Shown here in pieces: positions 10,782 to 18,860 of a stretch of 64,000 bases of DNA (its first letter is position 1; the number at the start of each line of letters is the position of its first letter). The position numbers and the translations under genes are program-made. A model generated the notes under the pieces. That model made no database searches, was not told the DNA's origin, and saw only the letters and a program-made list of their open reading frames with translations. This DNA comes from Bacteroidales bacterium (GTDB taxonomy: Bacteria; Bacteroidota; Bacteroidia; Bacteroidales; UBA932): NCBI GenBank assembly GCA_017439305.1, contig JAFSJK010000068.1, positions 62,001 to 126,000 of the forward strand, given 5' to 3'.

Positions 10782-11333
10782 ATGTCCACAACCCTTATCG
10801 TCATCCTGGTCATCGTGGCCGCCCTCGTGATCTGGGGCATCGGCATCCAGAACAAGCTCGTGCAGAGCGACGAACTTTGCAACAACGCCCTCAAGCAGAT
10901 CAACGTCCAGCAGGTCAGCCGTTACGACGCCCTCCAGGCGCTCGTGAAGCTCACCCGCGAGTATGCCTCCTATGAGAGCGAGACGCTCCAGAAGGTCATC
11001 GAGATGCGGCGCATCACCGCCTCCCCCAACCCCACCGTGGAAGACATCGCCGCCAATGAGGCCGCCCTCCAGGCGATGAGCGCGAAACTGATCGCGGTCG
11101 CCGAGCAGTATCCCGACCTCAAGGCGAACCAGACCTACCAGCAGACGATGGCCGACATCAAGCAGTACGAAGAGAATGTCCGCCTCGCCCGCATGACCTT
11201 CAACGACACCGTGACCAAGTACAACAACCAGGTCCGGATGTTCCCGGCCTCCGTGGTTGCCGGCATCCTCGGCTTCGCCAAGCGCGAGTATCTCGCCGAA
11301 GACACCTCCAAGAAGGACTATCCGGTCATTTAG
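10782..11333 (+). CDS. lemA: LemA family protein
   Basis: 183 residues, the usual LemA length. A single N-terminal transmembrane helix (TLIVILVIVAALVIWGIGI) is followed by the LemA core beginning NKLVQSDELCNNALKQINVQ, then long helices and the C-terminal FNDTVTKYNNQVRMFPASVV signature. The start at 10782 removes an unrelated N-terminal stretch in the same frame. LemA proteins are membrane-anchored four-helix bundles of uncertain function, usually paired with a DUF2207/TPM protein as here (3-base gap to the next ATG). Confidence 0.93.
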   Translation: MSTTLIVILVIVAALVIWGIGIQNKLVQSDELCNNALKQINVQQVSRYDALQALVKLTREYASYESETLQKVIEMRRITASPNPTVEDIAANEAALQAMSAKLIAVAEQYPDLKANQTYQQTMADIKQYEENVRLARMTFNDTVTKYNNQVRMFPASVVAGILGFAKREYLAEDTSKKDYPVI

Positions 11334-11336
11334 GTG

Positions 11337-13001
11337 ATGAGAAAGCTTCTCCTTACGGTGCTGGCGGTTCTCGCCGGCACATGGTGCGTCCATGCCCAGA
11401 GCATCCGGGACGTCGACGTCCGGGTGGAGCTGAATCCGGACGGATCGGGACGGGTCACCCAGGTCTGGGACGTCTCCGTCGTGGACGGGACCGAGTGGTA
11501 CATCCCCATCGACAACCTCGGAAAGATGTCCGTCTCCGACTTCTCCGTCAGCGAGAACGGGGAGGAGTACATCAACGAGGGACGCGGCTGGGACGTGCAC
11601 CGTTCCATCGGGGAGAAGGCCGGACGCTGCGGCATCGTCTCGAAGCATGACGGCGTCGAACTGTGCTGGGGACAGGGTTCCTACGGCCCCCACGTCTGGA
11701 CCGCACAGTTCACCCTGAACGGCCTCGTGCAGTCTTTCACCGATGCCGACGGCTTCAATTTCCAGTTCGTGAACCCCGGTCTCGTGGCACCTCCGCAGCA
11801 CGTGAAGCTGACCATCGTCAATGCCACGGGCGGCCCGGAATGGACCTATGACAATACACGTGTCTGGGGCTATGGCTCCTACGGCGACATCGACGTTACG
11901 GACGGACAGATCGTCTATGAATCCTCCGAACCCTTCTCCTATGAGAGTTCGGTCATCGCCCTCGTCCGCTTCGAGAAGGGGCTCTTCTCCCCCACCGTGA
12001 GCCGGGACATGACCTTCGAAGAGTTGAAGGAACGCGCCATGGAAGGCAGTTCCTATGGAGAGGACAGCTGGATGGAGAAACTGTTCCTCGCTTTCTTCGC
12101 GCTCTTTGCCGGCGGAAGCGTCTTCGCCCTCATCCGTGCCTGGATCCTCACGGCCTTGGGCTACAAGTACAAGAAGTCCATGTACGGAAAGACCAAGATC
12201 ACGGAATGGTACCGGGAAGCGCCCATGGACGGCAACCTGTTCGCTTCCAGCTTCGTGCTGGACAACGGCTGGCGGTTCCCTTCCGGGCAGAACTCCTCGA
12301 AAGGACTGATCGGCGCCTTCTTCCTGCGCTGGATCCTGGACGGCAAGGTCAAGGTCCACACCGATTCTCAGAATGAGAAACGGGTGAACCTGGACTTCTC
12401 GATGGAACCCGACATCCAGGACGACGTCGAACTCGCCCTGTTCAACATGGCCCGGGAGGCCAGCGGGGCCAATCTCCTGCTGGAATCCGGCGAATTCGAG
12501 AAATGGTCGGAACGCCACTTCAAGAAGATGACAGCCTGGCCCACCCGCGCCAAGGCCCGCGGCCAGGGCTACATGCACGACAAGCACTACTTCGCCCACG
12601 GGGTCACGACCAACAATGACGGTGCCCGCGAAGCCTGTCACGTCGTGGAGTTCAAGAACTTCCTCAATGATTTCACCCTGTCCAAGGAACGCGGAGCCGT
12701 GGAAGTGGGCCTGTGGAAGGACTACCTCGTGTTCGCCCAGCTGTACGGCATCGCCGACAAAGTAGCGACCCAGTTCCAGAAACTCTTCCCGAAGGAATTC
12801 CAGGAGATGGCCCAGGCCGTAGGCGTGGATCCGAACGTGATGATGCGGACCATCCGCGTGAACAACAACATGTCCGCCTCCGCGATCAACCGGGCGGTCT
12901 CCAAGCAGCAGGCCGGCAGCATACGCGGCACCGGCGGCCACACCTCCTTCGGCGGTGGCGGCGGTTTCTCCGGCGGCGGCTTCGGTGGCGGCAGCCGGTA
13001 A
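11337..13001 (+). CDS. DUF2207 membrane protein with Gly-rich tail
   Basis: 554 residues. A signal peptide (MRKLLLTVLAVLAGTWCVHA) precedes a periplasmic beta-rich DUF2207 region of about 220 residues (IRDVDVRVELNPDGSGRVTQ). A transmembrane stretch lies near residues 240-265 (LFLAFFALFAGGSVFALIRA), then a soluble region, and the protein ends in a Ser/Gly tail (GGGGGFSGGGFGGGSR), a common ending in this family. Function is unknown; the pairing with LemA is widespread. A GTG codon precedes the ATG directly; ATG at 11337 is used. Confidence 0.85.
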   Translation: MRKLLLTVLAVLAGTWCVHAQSIRDVDVRVELNPDGSGRVTQVWDVSVVDGTEWYIPIDNLGKMSVSDFSVSENGEEYINEGRGWDVHRSIGEKAGRCGIVSKHDGVELCWGQGSYGPHVWTAQFTLNGLVQSFTDADGFNFQFVNPGLVAPPQHVKLTIVNATGGPEWTYDNTRVWGYGSYGDIDVTDGQIVYESSEPFSYESSVIALVRFEKGLFSPTVSRDMTFEELKERAMEGSSYGEDSWMEKLFLAFFALFAGGSVFALIRAWILTALGYKYKKSMYGKTKITEWYREAPMDGNLFASSFVLDNGWRFPSGQNSSKGLIGAFFLRWILDGKVKVHTDSQNEKRVNLDFSMEPDIQDDVELALFNMAREASGANLLLESGEFEKWSERHFKKMTAWPTRAKARGQGYMHDKHYFAHGVTTNNDGAREACHVVEFKNFLNDFTLSKERGAVEVGLWKDYLVFAQLYGIADKVATQFQKLFPKEFQEMAQAVGVDPNVMMRTIRVNNNMSASAINRAVSKQQAGSIRGTGGHTSFGGGGGFSGGGFGGGSR

Positions 13002-13059
13002 ATGTGGCGAAATCCCGCCCTACGTGGCGAATGACAAGGTACGGAAGCGAAAGTTTCCG

Positions 13060-13067
13060 TACCTTTG
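13060..13067 (+). promoter_or_regulatory. Putative promoter -7 element of the SDR-ALDH pair (TACCTTTG)
   Basis: Matches TAnnTTTG, 24 bases ahead of the SDR start codon. Confidence 0.5.
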
Positions 13068-13091
13068 CTGCGCTTAAAACCTGAACGAAGG

Positions 13092-13898
13092 ATGAAAATA
13101 CAAGGAAACACCGTGCTGATTACCGGAGGCTGCTCCGGAATCGGCAAGATCATGGGCCGGATCTGCCTGGAGAAAGGAGCGTCCCGCCTCGTCATCTGGG
13201 ATATCAACGAAAAAGCCATCGAGGCCACCATTCAGGAATTGTCCGCCTTGGGCTCAGTATATGGGCACGTGGCCGACATCTCCTCGCCGGATTCCATTGA
13301 CAAGGCCTGTGCCGACACAAAGGAAGCCTGCGGCGACGTGGACATCCTCATCAACTGCGCCGGCATCATCACGAACAACAAGCCGTTCCACGAACAGACG
13401 GATGCCGACATCAACCGCACCATCGACATTGACACCAAGGGTGCCATGTATGTTACCTTGCGGTATATCAACGGCATGCGGTCCCGCGGAAAAGGACACA
13501 TCTGCAATATCACCTCCGCCGCCGGCATGCTGTCCATGCCGAAGATGTCGCTGTACGCGGCCGCCAAGTGGGGGGCCCTCGGCTGGTCCGATTCCGTCCG
13601 CATCGAACTGCAGCGGGAGAAAAGCCCGGTCCATGTGACCACGATCGCCCCGTACTTCATCAACACGGGCATGTTCGACGGCATCCACTCTTTCTTCAAG
13701 ATCCAGGACCAGGAGAGCGTCGCCCGGAAGACCATCCGCGCCATCGAGCGGAACCGCTGGTACAAGGGAATGCCTTTCACCTACCACTTCATCCGCCTGA
13801 TGCAGGGTCTCCTCCCCGTCCGCTGGCTGGATTTCATCTTCGGCGACCTTTGCGGCCTGTACACCGTCATGGACCATTTTACCGGCAGAAAGAAATAA
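13092..13898 (+). CDS. Short-chain dehydrogenase/reductase
   Basis: 268 residues. A classical SDR: the nucleotide-binding TGGCSGIG at residues 11-18, NCAG at 88-91, Ser142, and the catalytic YAAAK with Tyr155 and Lys159. The acidic residue after the second strand (VIWDIN) favours NAD over NADP. The C-terminal hydrophobic part (RLMQGLLPVRWLDFIFG) resembles membrane-associated SDR16C-type enzymes that act on long-chain alcohols, retinoids or sterols. An aldehyde dehydrogenase of the fatty-aldehyde type follows after one base, so the pair may oxidise a lipid alcohol to aldehyde and then acid. The start at 13092 has GAAGG upstream. Confidence 0.85.
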   Translation: MKIQGNTVLITGGCSGIGKIMGRICLEKGASRLVIWDINEKAIEATIQELSALGSVYGHVADISSPDSIDKACADTKEACGDVDILINCAGIITNNKPFHEQTDADINRTIDIDTKGAMYVTLRYINGMRSRGKGHICNITSAAGMLSMPKMSLYAAAKWGALGWSDSVRIELQREKSPVHVTTIAPYFINTGMFDGIHSFFKIQDQESVARKTIRAIERNRWYKGMPFTYHFIRLMQGLLPVRWLDFIFGDLCGLYTVMDHFTGRKK

Positions 13899-13899
13899 T

Positions 13900-15282
13900 A
13901 TGGCACTTGAGAACACCACCCCCGAACGGATCGAAGAACTGGTACGCAAGCAGCGGGCCTTCTTCGCCACCGGCACCACGCGTGACATCGACTGGCGCCG
14001 TTTTCAGTTGAAGCAGTTCCAGAAGGGTCTTCAGAAATGGGAGAAGCCCCTTGCCGACGCCCTGTGGACCGACCTCCACAAGAGCTATGAAGAAGCCTAT
14101 ATGACCGAAATCGGCCTCGTGTACGGAGAAATCCGGGAGGCGTACAAGAGGGTACGCCGATGGGCGCGCCGCCGCTCCAGGCCTACGCCGCCAGCGGTGC
14201 TTCCGTCTTCCTCCTACATCGTCCGCGAACCTCTCGGCTGCACGCTCATTGTGTCGCCGTGGAACTATCCGGTACAACTGCTGCTGAACCCGCTCGTGGG
14301 GGCCATCGCCGCCGGGTGTACGGCCATCCTGAAGCCGTCTCCCTATGTGCCGAACGTGTCCAAGGTGCTGGAGGATATGATTACCGATACCTTCGAGGAG
14401 GACTTTATCGCCGTAGTGCAAGGGAACCGCGTCGTGAACGGAGAACTGTTCAAGCACCGGTATGACCTGGTGTTCCTGACCGGAAGCCCGTCCCTCGGCA
14501 AGATCGCGATGGCCGCCCAGGCGCAGTATCTCACGCCGATGGTGCTGGAACTCGGCGGCAAGAGCCCGTGTATCGTGGACAAAGACGCCGATCTGACGAT
14601 CGCTGCCCGCCGCATCGCCTGGGGCAAGTGCCTCAACAGCGGCCAGACCTGCATCGCCCCGGACTACCTGTTCCTGCACGAGGACATCAAGGACGCCTTT
14701 GTCGAAGCATTCAAGCGGGAACTCGCCGGACTCTACCCCGACGGCACGGAGAACTCGGACAAGTTCGTCCATATCGTCAAGGAATCAGCCTTCGACCGGC
14801 TTGTAGGGTATTTCAAGGACGGGAAGGTCCTCGCCGGCGGCCGGTCCGACCGTGAACGGCTCTGGATCGAACCCACGCTGCTGGACGGCGTCTCTCCCGA
14901 CGCCCCGGTGATGCAGGAGGAAATCTTCGGCCCCATCTTCCCGATCCTGACCTTCAAGGACCGCAAGGAGGTCGTCGACTTTGTGAGCGGCCGCGAGAAA
15001 CCGCTGGCATTCTACTATTTCGGCAAGGGATCCGACGGCTGGGACATCATCGGCCGGACCACGTCCGGCGGCGCGTGCATCAATGATACCATCATGCACA
15101 TCGCCAACCCGAACATCCCGTTCGGCGGCGTGGGCAATTCCGGCATGGGCTCCTATCACTCCGAACGCTCTTTCCTGGCCTTCAGCCACGAGCGCGCCGT
15201 CGTGAAGTCGCCCACCTGGATCGACCTCAGGTTCCGCTACATGCCTTACAAGCTCTTCCCGCTGATCAAGAAGATGCTATAG
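13900..15282 (+). CDS. Aldehyde dehydrogenase, class 3/fatty aldehyde type
   Basis: 460 residues, the length of ALDH3-type enzymes, which lack the extended N-terminus of other ALDHs. The general base glutamate is in LELGGKSPCIV (Glu217) and the nucleophile in NSGQTCIAPDYLF (Cys251). EIFGPIFPIL and NIPFGGVGNSGMGSYHS near the C-terminus also match the family. It oxidises aldehydes, often medium to long chain, with NAD(P). The gene follows the SDR after 1 base and is probably co-transcribed. The final bases overlap the convergent UvrA-like gene by 6. Confidence 0.9.
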   Translation: MALENTTPERIEELVRKQRAFFATGTTRDIDWRRFQLKQFQKGLQKWEKPLADALWTDLHKSYEEAYMTEIGLVYGEIREAYKRVRRWARRRSRPTPPAVLPSSSYIVREPLGCTLIVSPWNYPVQLLLNPLVGAIAAGCTAILKPSPYVPNVSKVLEDMITDTFEEDFIAVVQGNRVVNGELFKHRYDLVFLTGSPSLGKIAMAAQAQYLTPMVLELGGKSPCIVDKDADLTIAARRIAWGKCLNSGQTCIAPDYLFLHEDIKDAFVEAFKRELAGLYPDGTENSDKFVHIVKESAFDRLVGYFKDGKVLAGGRSDRERLWIEPTLLDGVSPDAPVMQEEIFGPIFPILTFKDRKEVVDFVSGREKPLAFYYFGKGSDGWDIIGRTTSGGACINDTIMHIANPNIPFGGVGNSGMGSYHSERSFLAFSHERAVVKSPTWIDLRFRYMPYKLFPLIKKML

Positions 15283-17568
15283 ATACCCCTTCGTCACCGA
15301 TTCAGGGCAATCCTTGACGCCTTCCGGCGGGCCGGCGTAGAGGACGGTGCCGCCGTCCTCGCCGGCGCCGGGGCCCAGTTCGATGAGCCAGTCGGCGGAA
15401 CGGATAACGTCCAGGTTGTGCTCGATGAGCCAGACGGTGTTGCCGCGGTCCACGAGGGCATCGAACAGGCGGAGGATGTGACGGATATCCTTCGTATGCA
15501 GGCCGTCGGTAGGTTCGTCGATGACGAATATCTTCCCCTCCACGCCCAGGTAGGAAGCCAGCTTGAGCCGCTGGAGCTCGCCGCCCGAAAGGGTGGAAAG
15601 GGCCTGATTCAGATGGAGATACTGCAGGCCCACGTCCCGCAGGGGCTTGAGTTTCTGTTCAATGACGGTTCCCCGGAAGAAAGCCGATGCCAAGCGGACG
15701 GAAAGGTCCATCACCTCCGCGATGTTCAGTTCGTGGACAGATTCCTTTACCCCTTCGGGTGTCACCTCCGACAGAGGTCCCTTCAAGGTATAGGCCAATG
15801 CCTCCGGCGCATAGCGCAGGCCGCCGCAGGCTTCGCAGGTGGTCTCGATGGCATCCATGAAAGCCATCTCCGAAACGATGACGCCCTTGCCGCCGCACAC
15901 GGGACAAGCCCCCTTGCCATTGAAGGTGAAGTATTCTTCCTTGATCTTGTGCGCCTTTGCAAAGGCTTTCCGGATATCGCCCGCGACCTCCATATAGGTT
16001 GCCGGGGTGGACCGCAGGCTCACGCCGATGCTCTTCTGGCTGATGTAAACCACCTTCTCCGGGTCCGGATACGCCAGCCGGAAGCACTCCATCAGGGAAC
16101 TCTTTCCGGATCCTGCCACGCCGGCGACAACGCCGCACACTCCCAGGGGAATGTCGATGGAAATGCCCTTCAGATTGTGCAGGGTGGCATTTTCCAGACG
16201 GAAGGAACCCGCTCCGGGACGCGGCGATTCCTTGAACGGTACAGGTTCGCCGATCATGGAGCCGGTGGCCGTCCCGCTTCGCAGCAGTTCGTCGTAGGAG
16301 CCCTCGAACACAATCCGGCCCCCGTCGATGCCGGGACCGGGGCCCATGTCCACGATATGGTCCGCGATGCGGATCATCTCCGGATGGTGTTCTACCAGGA
16401 GGACCGTGTTGCCCGCGTCGCGTAACCGCCTGACCGACCGTTTCATCCGTTCGATGTCGCGGTTGTGCAGGCCCACGCTGGGCTCATCCAGGATATAGAG
16501 GACGTCCGAAAGGGACGAGTTGATGTATTTCGCAATCTTGCACCGCTGGGCTTCACCGCCGGAGAGGGTCCCGACGGGACGGTCCAGACTCAGATAGCCC
16601 AGCCCGATCTCCTCCAGGGCCGTCAGGCGCGCGCCGATCGCCGCCTTCATATCTACCGCCAAAGGGTCGGACAAACCTTTGATCCAGGCATTGAGCCGGG
16701 AAATGGGCATGGCGCAAACCTCGGCGATGTTCTTTCCTTCGATCTTACACGTAAGTACCTTCGGATTCAGGCGTGTACCACCGCAATCGGGGCAGGTGCC
16801 CATCGTCAACATCGGATTCAAGACAGCCGCATGCAGGAGGCCTTCCTCCGAATTGATGATACTCCGGTACATCCGCGGGATAAGTCCTTCATATTTCGCC
16901 GTTTTAGGCCAATTGGAAGGCGGATTCTTCAGCTTGATCTGGGGGCTGTTCAGGAACAGGTCCAGTTCCTCCGGCGAGTAGTCCTTGATCTTCTTGTCCA
17001 GGTCGAAAAGGCCGCTGTGGGCATAGCGGATCCAGCGCCAGCCGCCCTTGCCGAAGGCGATGTAGTGGATGGTGTCCTCGTCGTTCAGGCTCTTGTCAAA
17101 ATCCACCAGCTTGTGGATGTCCAGTTCCCGGATCTCGCCGAGGCCGGAACAGCGGGGGCAGCTGCCCTGCGGATGGTTGAAACTGAAGGAGTCGGAATAC
17201 CCCACGAACGGCTTTCCCACGCGGGAGAACAGCAGCCGCATCAGGGCATAGATGTCGGTATAGGTGCCCACCGTGGACCGGGAATTCTGTGCAGGCTTTT
17301 TCTGGTCGATGACCACGGCGATGGGAAGGCCTTCGATGGAGTCCACGTGCGGCCGCCCGTACTTGGGCAGGTACTGCTGCACGAAGGTCGGAAAAGTGTC
17401 GTTAAGTTCCCGCCGGGACTTCGCCGCGATGGTGTCCAGTACCAGCGAACTCTTCCCGGAGCCGGAAACGCCGGTGAAGACGGTGATCTTGTATTTCGGG
17501 ATGTCCAGGGAAACGTCCTTGAGATTGTTTTCCCGCGCGCCCCGGATGCGGATGGTGTCGGTGATCAT
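15277..17568 (-). CDS. Short UvrA-like ABC ATPase
   Basis: 763 residues against about 940 in housekeeping UvrA. Two ABC modules are present: GVSGSGKSS and GVAGSGKSS Walker A motifs, two LSGGE signatures, and VIDEPTDGLHTKD as second Walker B. Zinc-finger motifs remain (CPRCSGLGE, CPDCGGTRLNP, CPVCGGKG with CEACGG). The missing length corresponds to the first-module insert domains (UvrB-binding and insertion domains), so nucleotide-excision function with UvrB is doubtful. Such short UvrA-like proteins are often linked to drug or intercalator self-protection. It overlaps the upstream sstT stop by 4 bases (ATGA). Confidence 0.85.
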   Translation of the reverse strand: MITDTIRIRGARENNLKDVSLDIPKYKITVFTGVSGSGKSSLVLDTIAAKSRRELNDTFPTFVQQYLPKYGRPHVDSIEGLPIAVVIDQKKPAQNSRSTVGTYTDIYALMRLLFSRVGKPFVGYSDSFSFNHPQGSCPRCSGLGEIRELDIHKLVDFDKSLNDEDTIHYIAFGKGGWRWIRYAHSGLFDLDKKIKDYSPEELDLFLNSPQIKLKNPPSNWPKTAKYEGLIPRMYRSIINSEEGLLHAAVLNPMLTMGTCPDCGGTRLNPKVLTCKIEGKNIAEVCAMPISRLNAWIKGLSDPLAVDMKAAIGARLTALEEIGLGYLSLDRPVGTLSGGEAQRCKIAKYINSSLSDVLYILDEPSVGLHNRDIERMKRSVRRLRDAGNTVLLVEHHPEMIRIADHIVDMGPGPGIDGGRIVFEGSYDELLRSGTATGSMIGEPVPFKESPRPGAGSFRLENATLHNLKGISIDIPLGVCGVVAGVAGSGKSSLMECFRLAYPDPEKVVYISQKSIGVSLRSTPATYMEVAGDIRKAFAKAHKIKEEYFTFNGKGACPVCGGKGVIVSEMAFMDAIETTCEACGGLRYAPEALAYTLKGPLSEVTPEGVKESVHELNIAEVMDLSVRLASAFFRGTVIEQKLKPLRDVGLQYLHLNQALSTLSGGELQRLKLASYLGVEGKIFVIDEPTDGLHTKDIRHILRLFDALVDRGNTVWLIEHNLDVIRSADWLIELGPGAGEDGGTVLYAGPPEGVKDCPESVTKGYL

Positions 17569-18785
17569 TGTTTCTTCCTCCTGTCATGGAACTCCGCGAC
17601 GGCGGTGAAGAACGCATCGCTCGAGGAATTCAGGGCCGTTTCCACGGAATCCTGGACCACGCCGATGATGAAGCCCACGGCCACCGCCTGCATCGCGATG
17701 TCATTGCCGATGCCGAAGAACGAGCAGGCCATCGGCACCAGCAGGAGAGAACCGCCCGCCACGCCGGAAGCGCCGCAGGCACCAAGGGTCGCGACGATGG
17801 AGAGGAACAGGGCAGAGGCAAAACTCACCTCGATGCCCACCGTGTGGGCCACGGCGAGCGCCAGGACCGTAATGGTCACTGCCGCGCCGTTCATGTTGAT
17901 GGTGGAGCCCAGCGGGATGCTCACGGAGTAGAACTCCTCATCCAGTCCGAGTCGCTTGCACAGGTCCATGTTGATGGGAATATTCGCTGCGGAGGAGCGG
18001 GTGAAAAAGGCATTCAGACCGCTCTCTTTCAAGCACTTCCAATAAAGCGGATACGGATTCTCGCGGATATGCAGCCAGGCGATGAACGGATTCACGATGA
18101 ACGCCGTACAGCACATGCAACCCACCAGCAGGAGGATCAGTTTGCCATACTGGACGAAGATTTCCAGTCCGCTTTCCGAGACGGAAGAGAACACGAGACC
18201 CAGGATACCGAACGGTGCAAACTGGATGACCCAGCGTACGATCTGGGATACGGCATCGGCCAGGTCGCCCACCACGTGGATCGTCCTTTCGGAAGCCATC
18301 AGCTTCAGGGCGAAGCCCAGGATGATGGCCCAGAACAGAATGCCGATGTAATTGGCCGTCGCAAGGGCCTGGACGGGATTCATCACCATGTTGGTGAGCA
18401 GCGTCATAAACACATCGGCCAAACCTCCGGGCGCCGCGGTCTCACCCTCCGTCCCCTGCAGCGTAATCGTGACCGGGAACAGGAAACTCGCCAGCACCGC
18501 GAAAACCGCAGCACACAGCGTGGAAACCATATACAGGATAATAACCGTCCGGAACCGGGCCCCCAGTCCGCCCTTCGCCTTGGCGATGGCCGATGTCACC
18601 AGCAGTGCCACCAGAATCGGTGCAATGGCCTTGAGAGCGCTCACAAACACCTGACCCAGAATGCCGATCGCCGTCCATCCGGGGCACACCAGCCCCAGCA
18701 CGGCGCCGATTACGAGGCCGATGAGGATCCTCACCACGAGGCTCATCCCGGTCCACTTCTTCAGGAGAATTGATACCTTGCTCAT
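17565..18785 (-). CDS. sstT: Serine/threonine:Na+ symporter SstT
   Basis: 406 residues, an SLC1-family (glutamate transporter fold) symporter close to E. coli SstT in length. Typical segments are SSAANIPINMDLCKRLGLDE, with the serine-rich HP1 loop, and IPLGSTINMNGAAVTITVLA, with the NMNG Na+/substrate motif of TM7; the HP2 loop reads ACGASGVAGGSLLL. It imports serine and threonine with sodium at the inner membrane. The start at 18785 is supported by a promoter (TTGAAT-17-TACATTTG) ending 7 bases upstream. Its stop overlaps the UvrA-like start. Confidence 0.93.
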   Translation of the reverse strand: MSKVSILLKKWTGMSLVVRILIGLVIGAVLGLVCPGWTAIGILGQVFVSALKAIAPILVALLVTSAIAKAKGGLGARFRTVIILYMVSTLCAAVFAVLASFLFPVTITLQGTEGETAAPGGLADVFMTLLTNMVMNPVQALATANYIGILFWAIILGFALKLMASERTIHVVGDLADAVSQIVRWVIQFAPFGILGLVFSSVSESGLEIFVQYGKLILLLVGCMCCTAFIVNPFIAWLHIRENPYPLYWKCLKESGLNAFFTRSSAANIPINMDLCKRLGLDEEFYSVSIPLGSTINMNGAAVTITVLALAVAHTVGIEVSFASALFLSIVATLGACGASGVAGGSLLLVPMACSFFGIGNDIAMQAVAVGFIIGVVQDSVETALNSSSDAFFTAVAEFHDRRKKQ

Positions 18786-18792
18786 AGGATAA

Positions 18793-18823
18793 CAAATGTA
18801 GCAAAAACGGGGAAGAAATTCAA
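18793..18823 (-). promoter_or_regulatory. Putative sstT promoter (TTGAAT, 17-bp spacer, TACATTTG)
   Basis: On the minus strand TTGAAT (plus 18818-18823) is followed after 17 bases by TACATTTG (18793-18800), a full -33/-7 arrangement. The start codon begins 7 bases after it. Confidence 0.6.
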
Positions 18824-18834
18824 GGACAAAATCG

Positions 18835-18842
18835 TATCTTTG
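18835..18842 (+). promoter_or_regulatory. Putative GH51-GH31 promoter -7 element (TATCTTTG)
   Basis: Matches TAnnTTTG, 18 bases ahead of the GH51 start, divergent from the sstT promoter. Confidence 0.5.
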
Positions 18843-18860
18843 TGAAAACACTGATCCCTT

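Noticed and set aside
10767..12941. 724-codon open frame on the minus strand opposite lemA and the DUF2207 gene
   Set aside because: Shadow frame rich in His, Gly and Val without domains; the plus-strand genes have signal peptide, family motifs and promoter.
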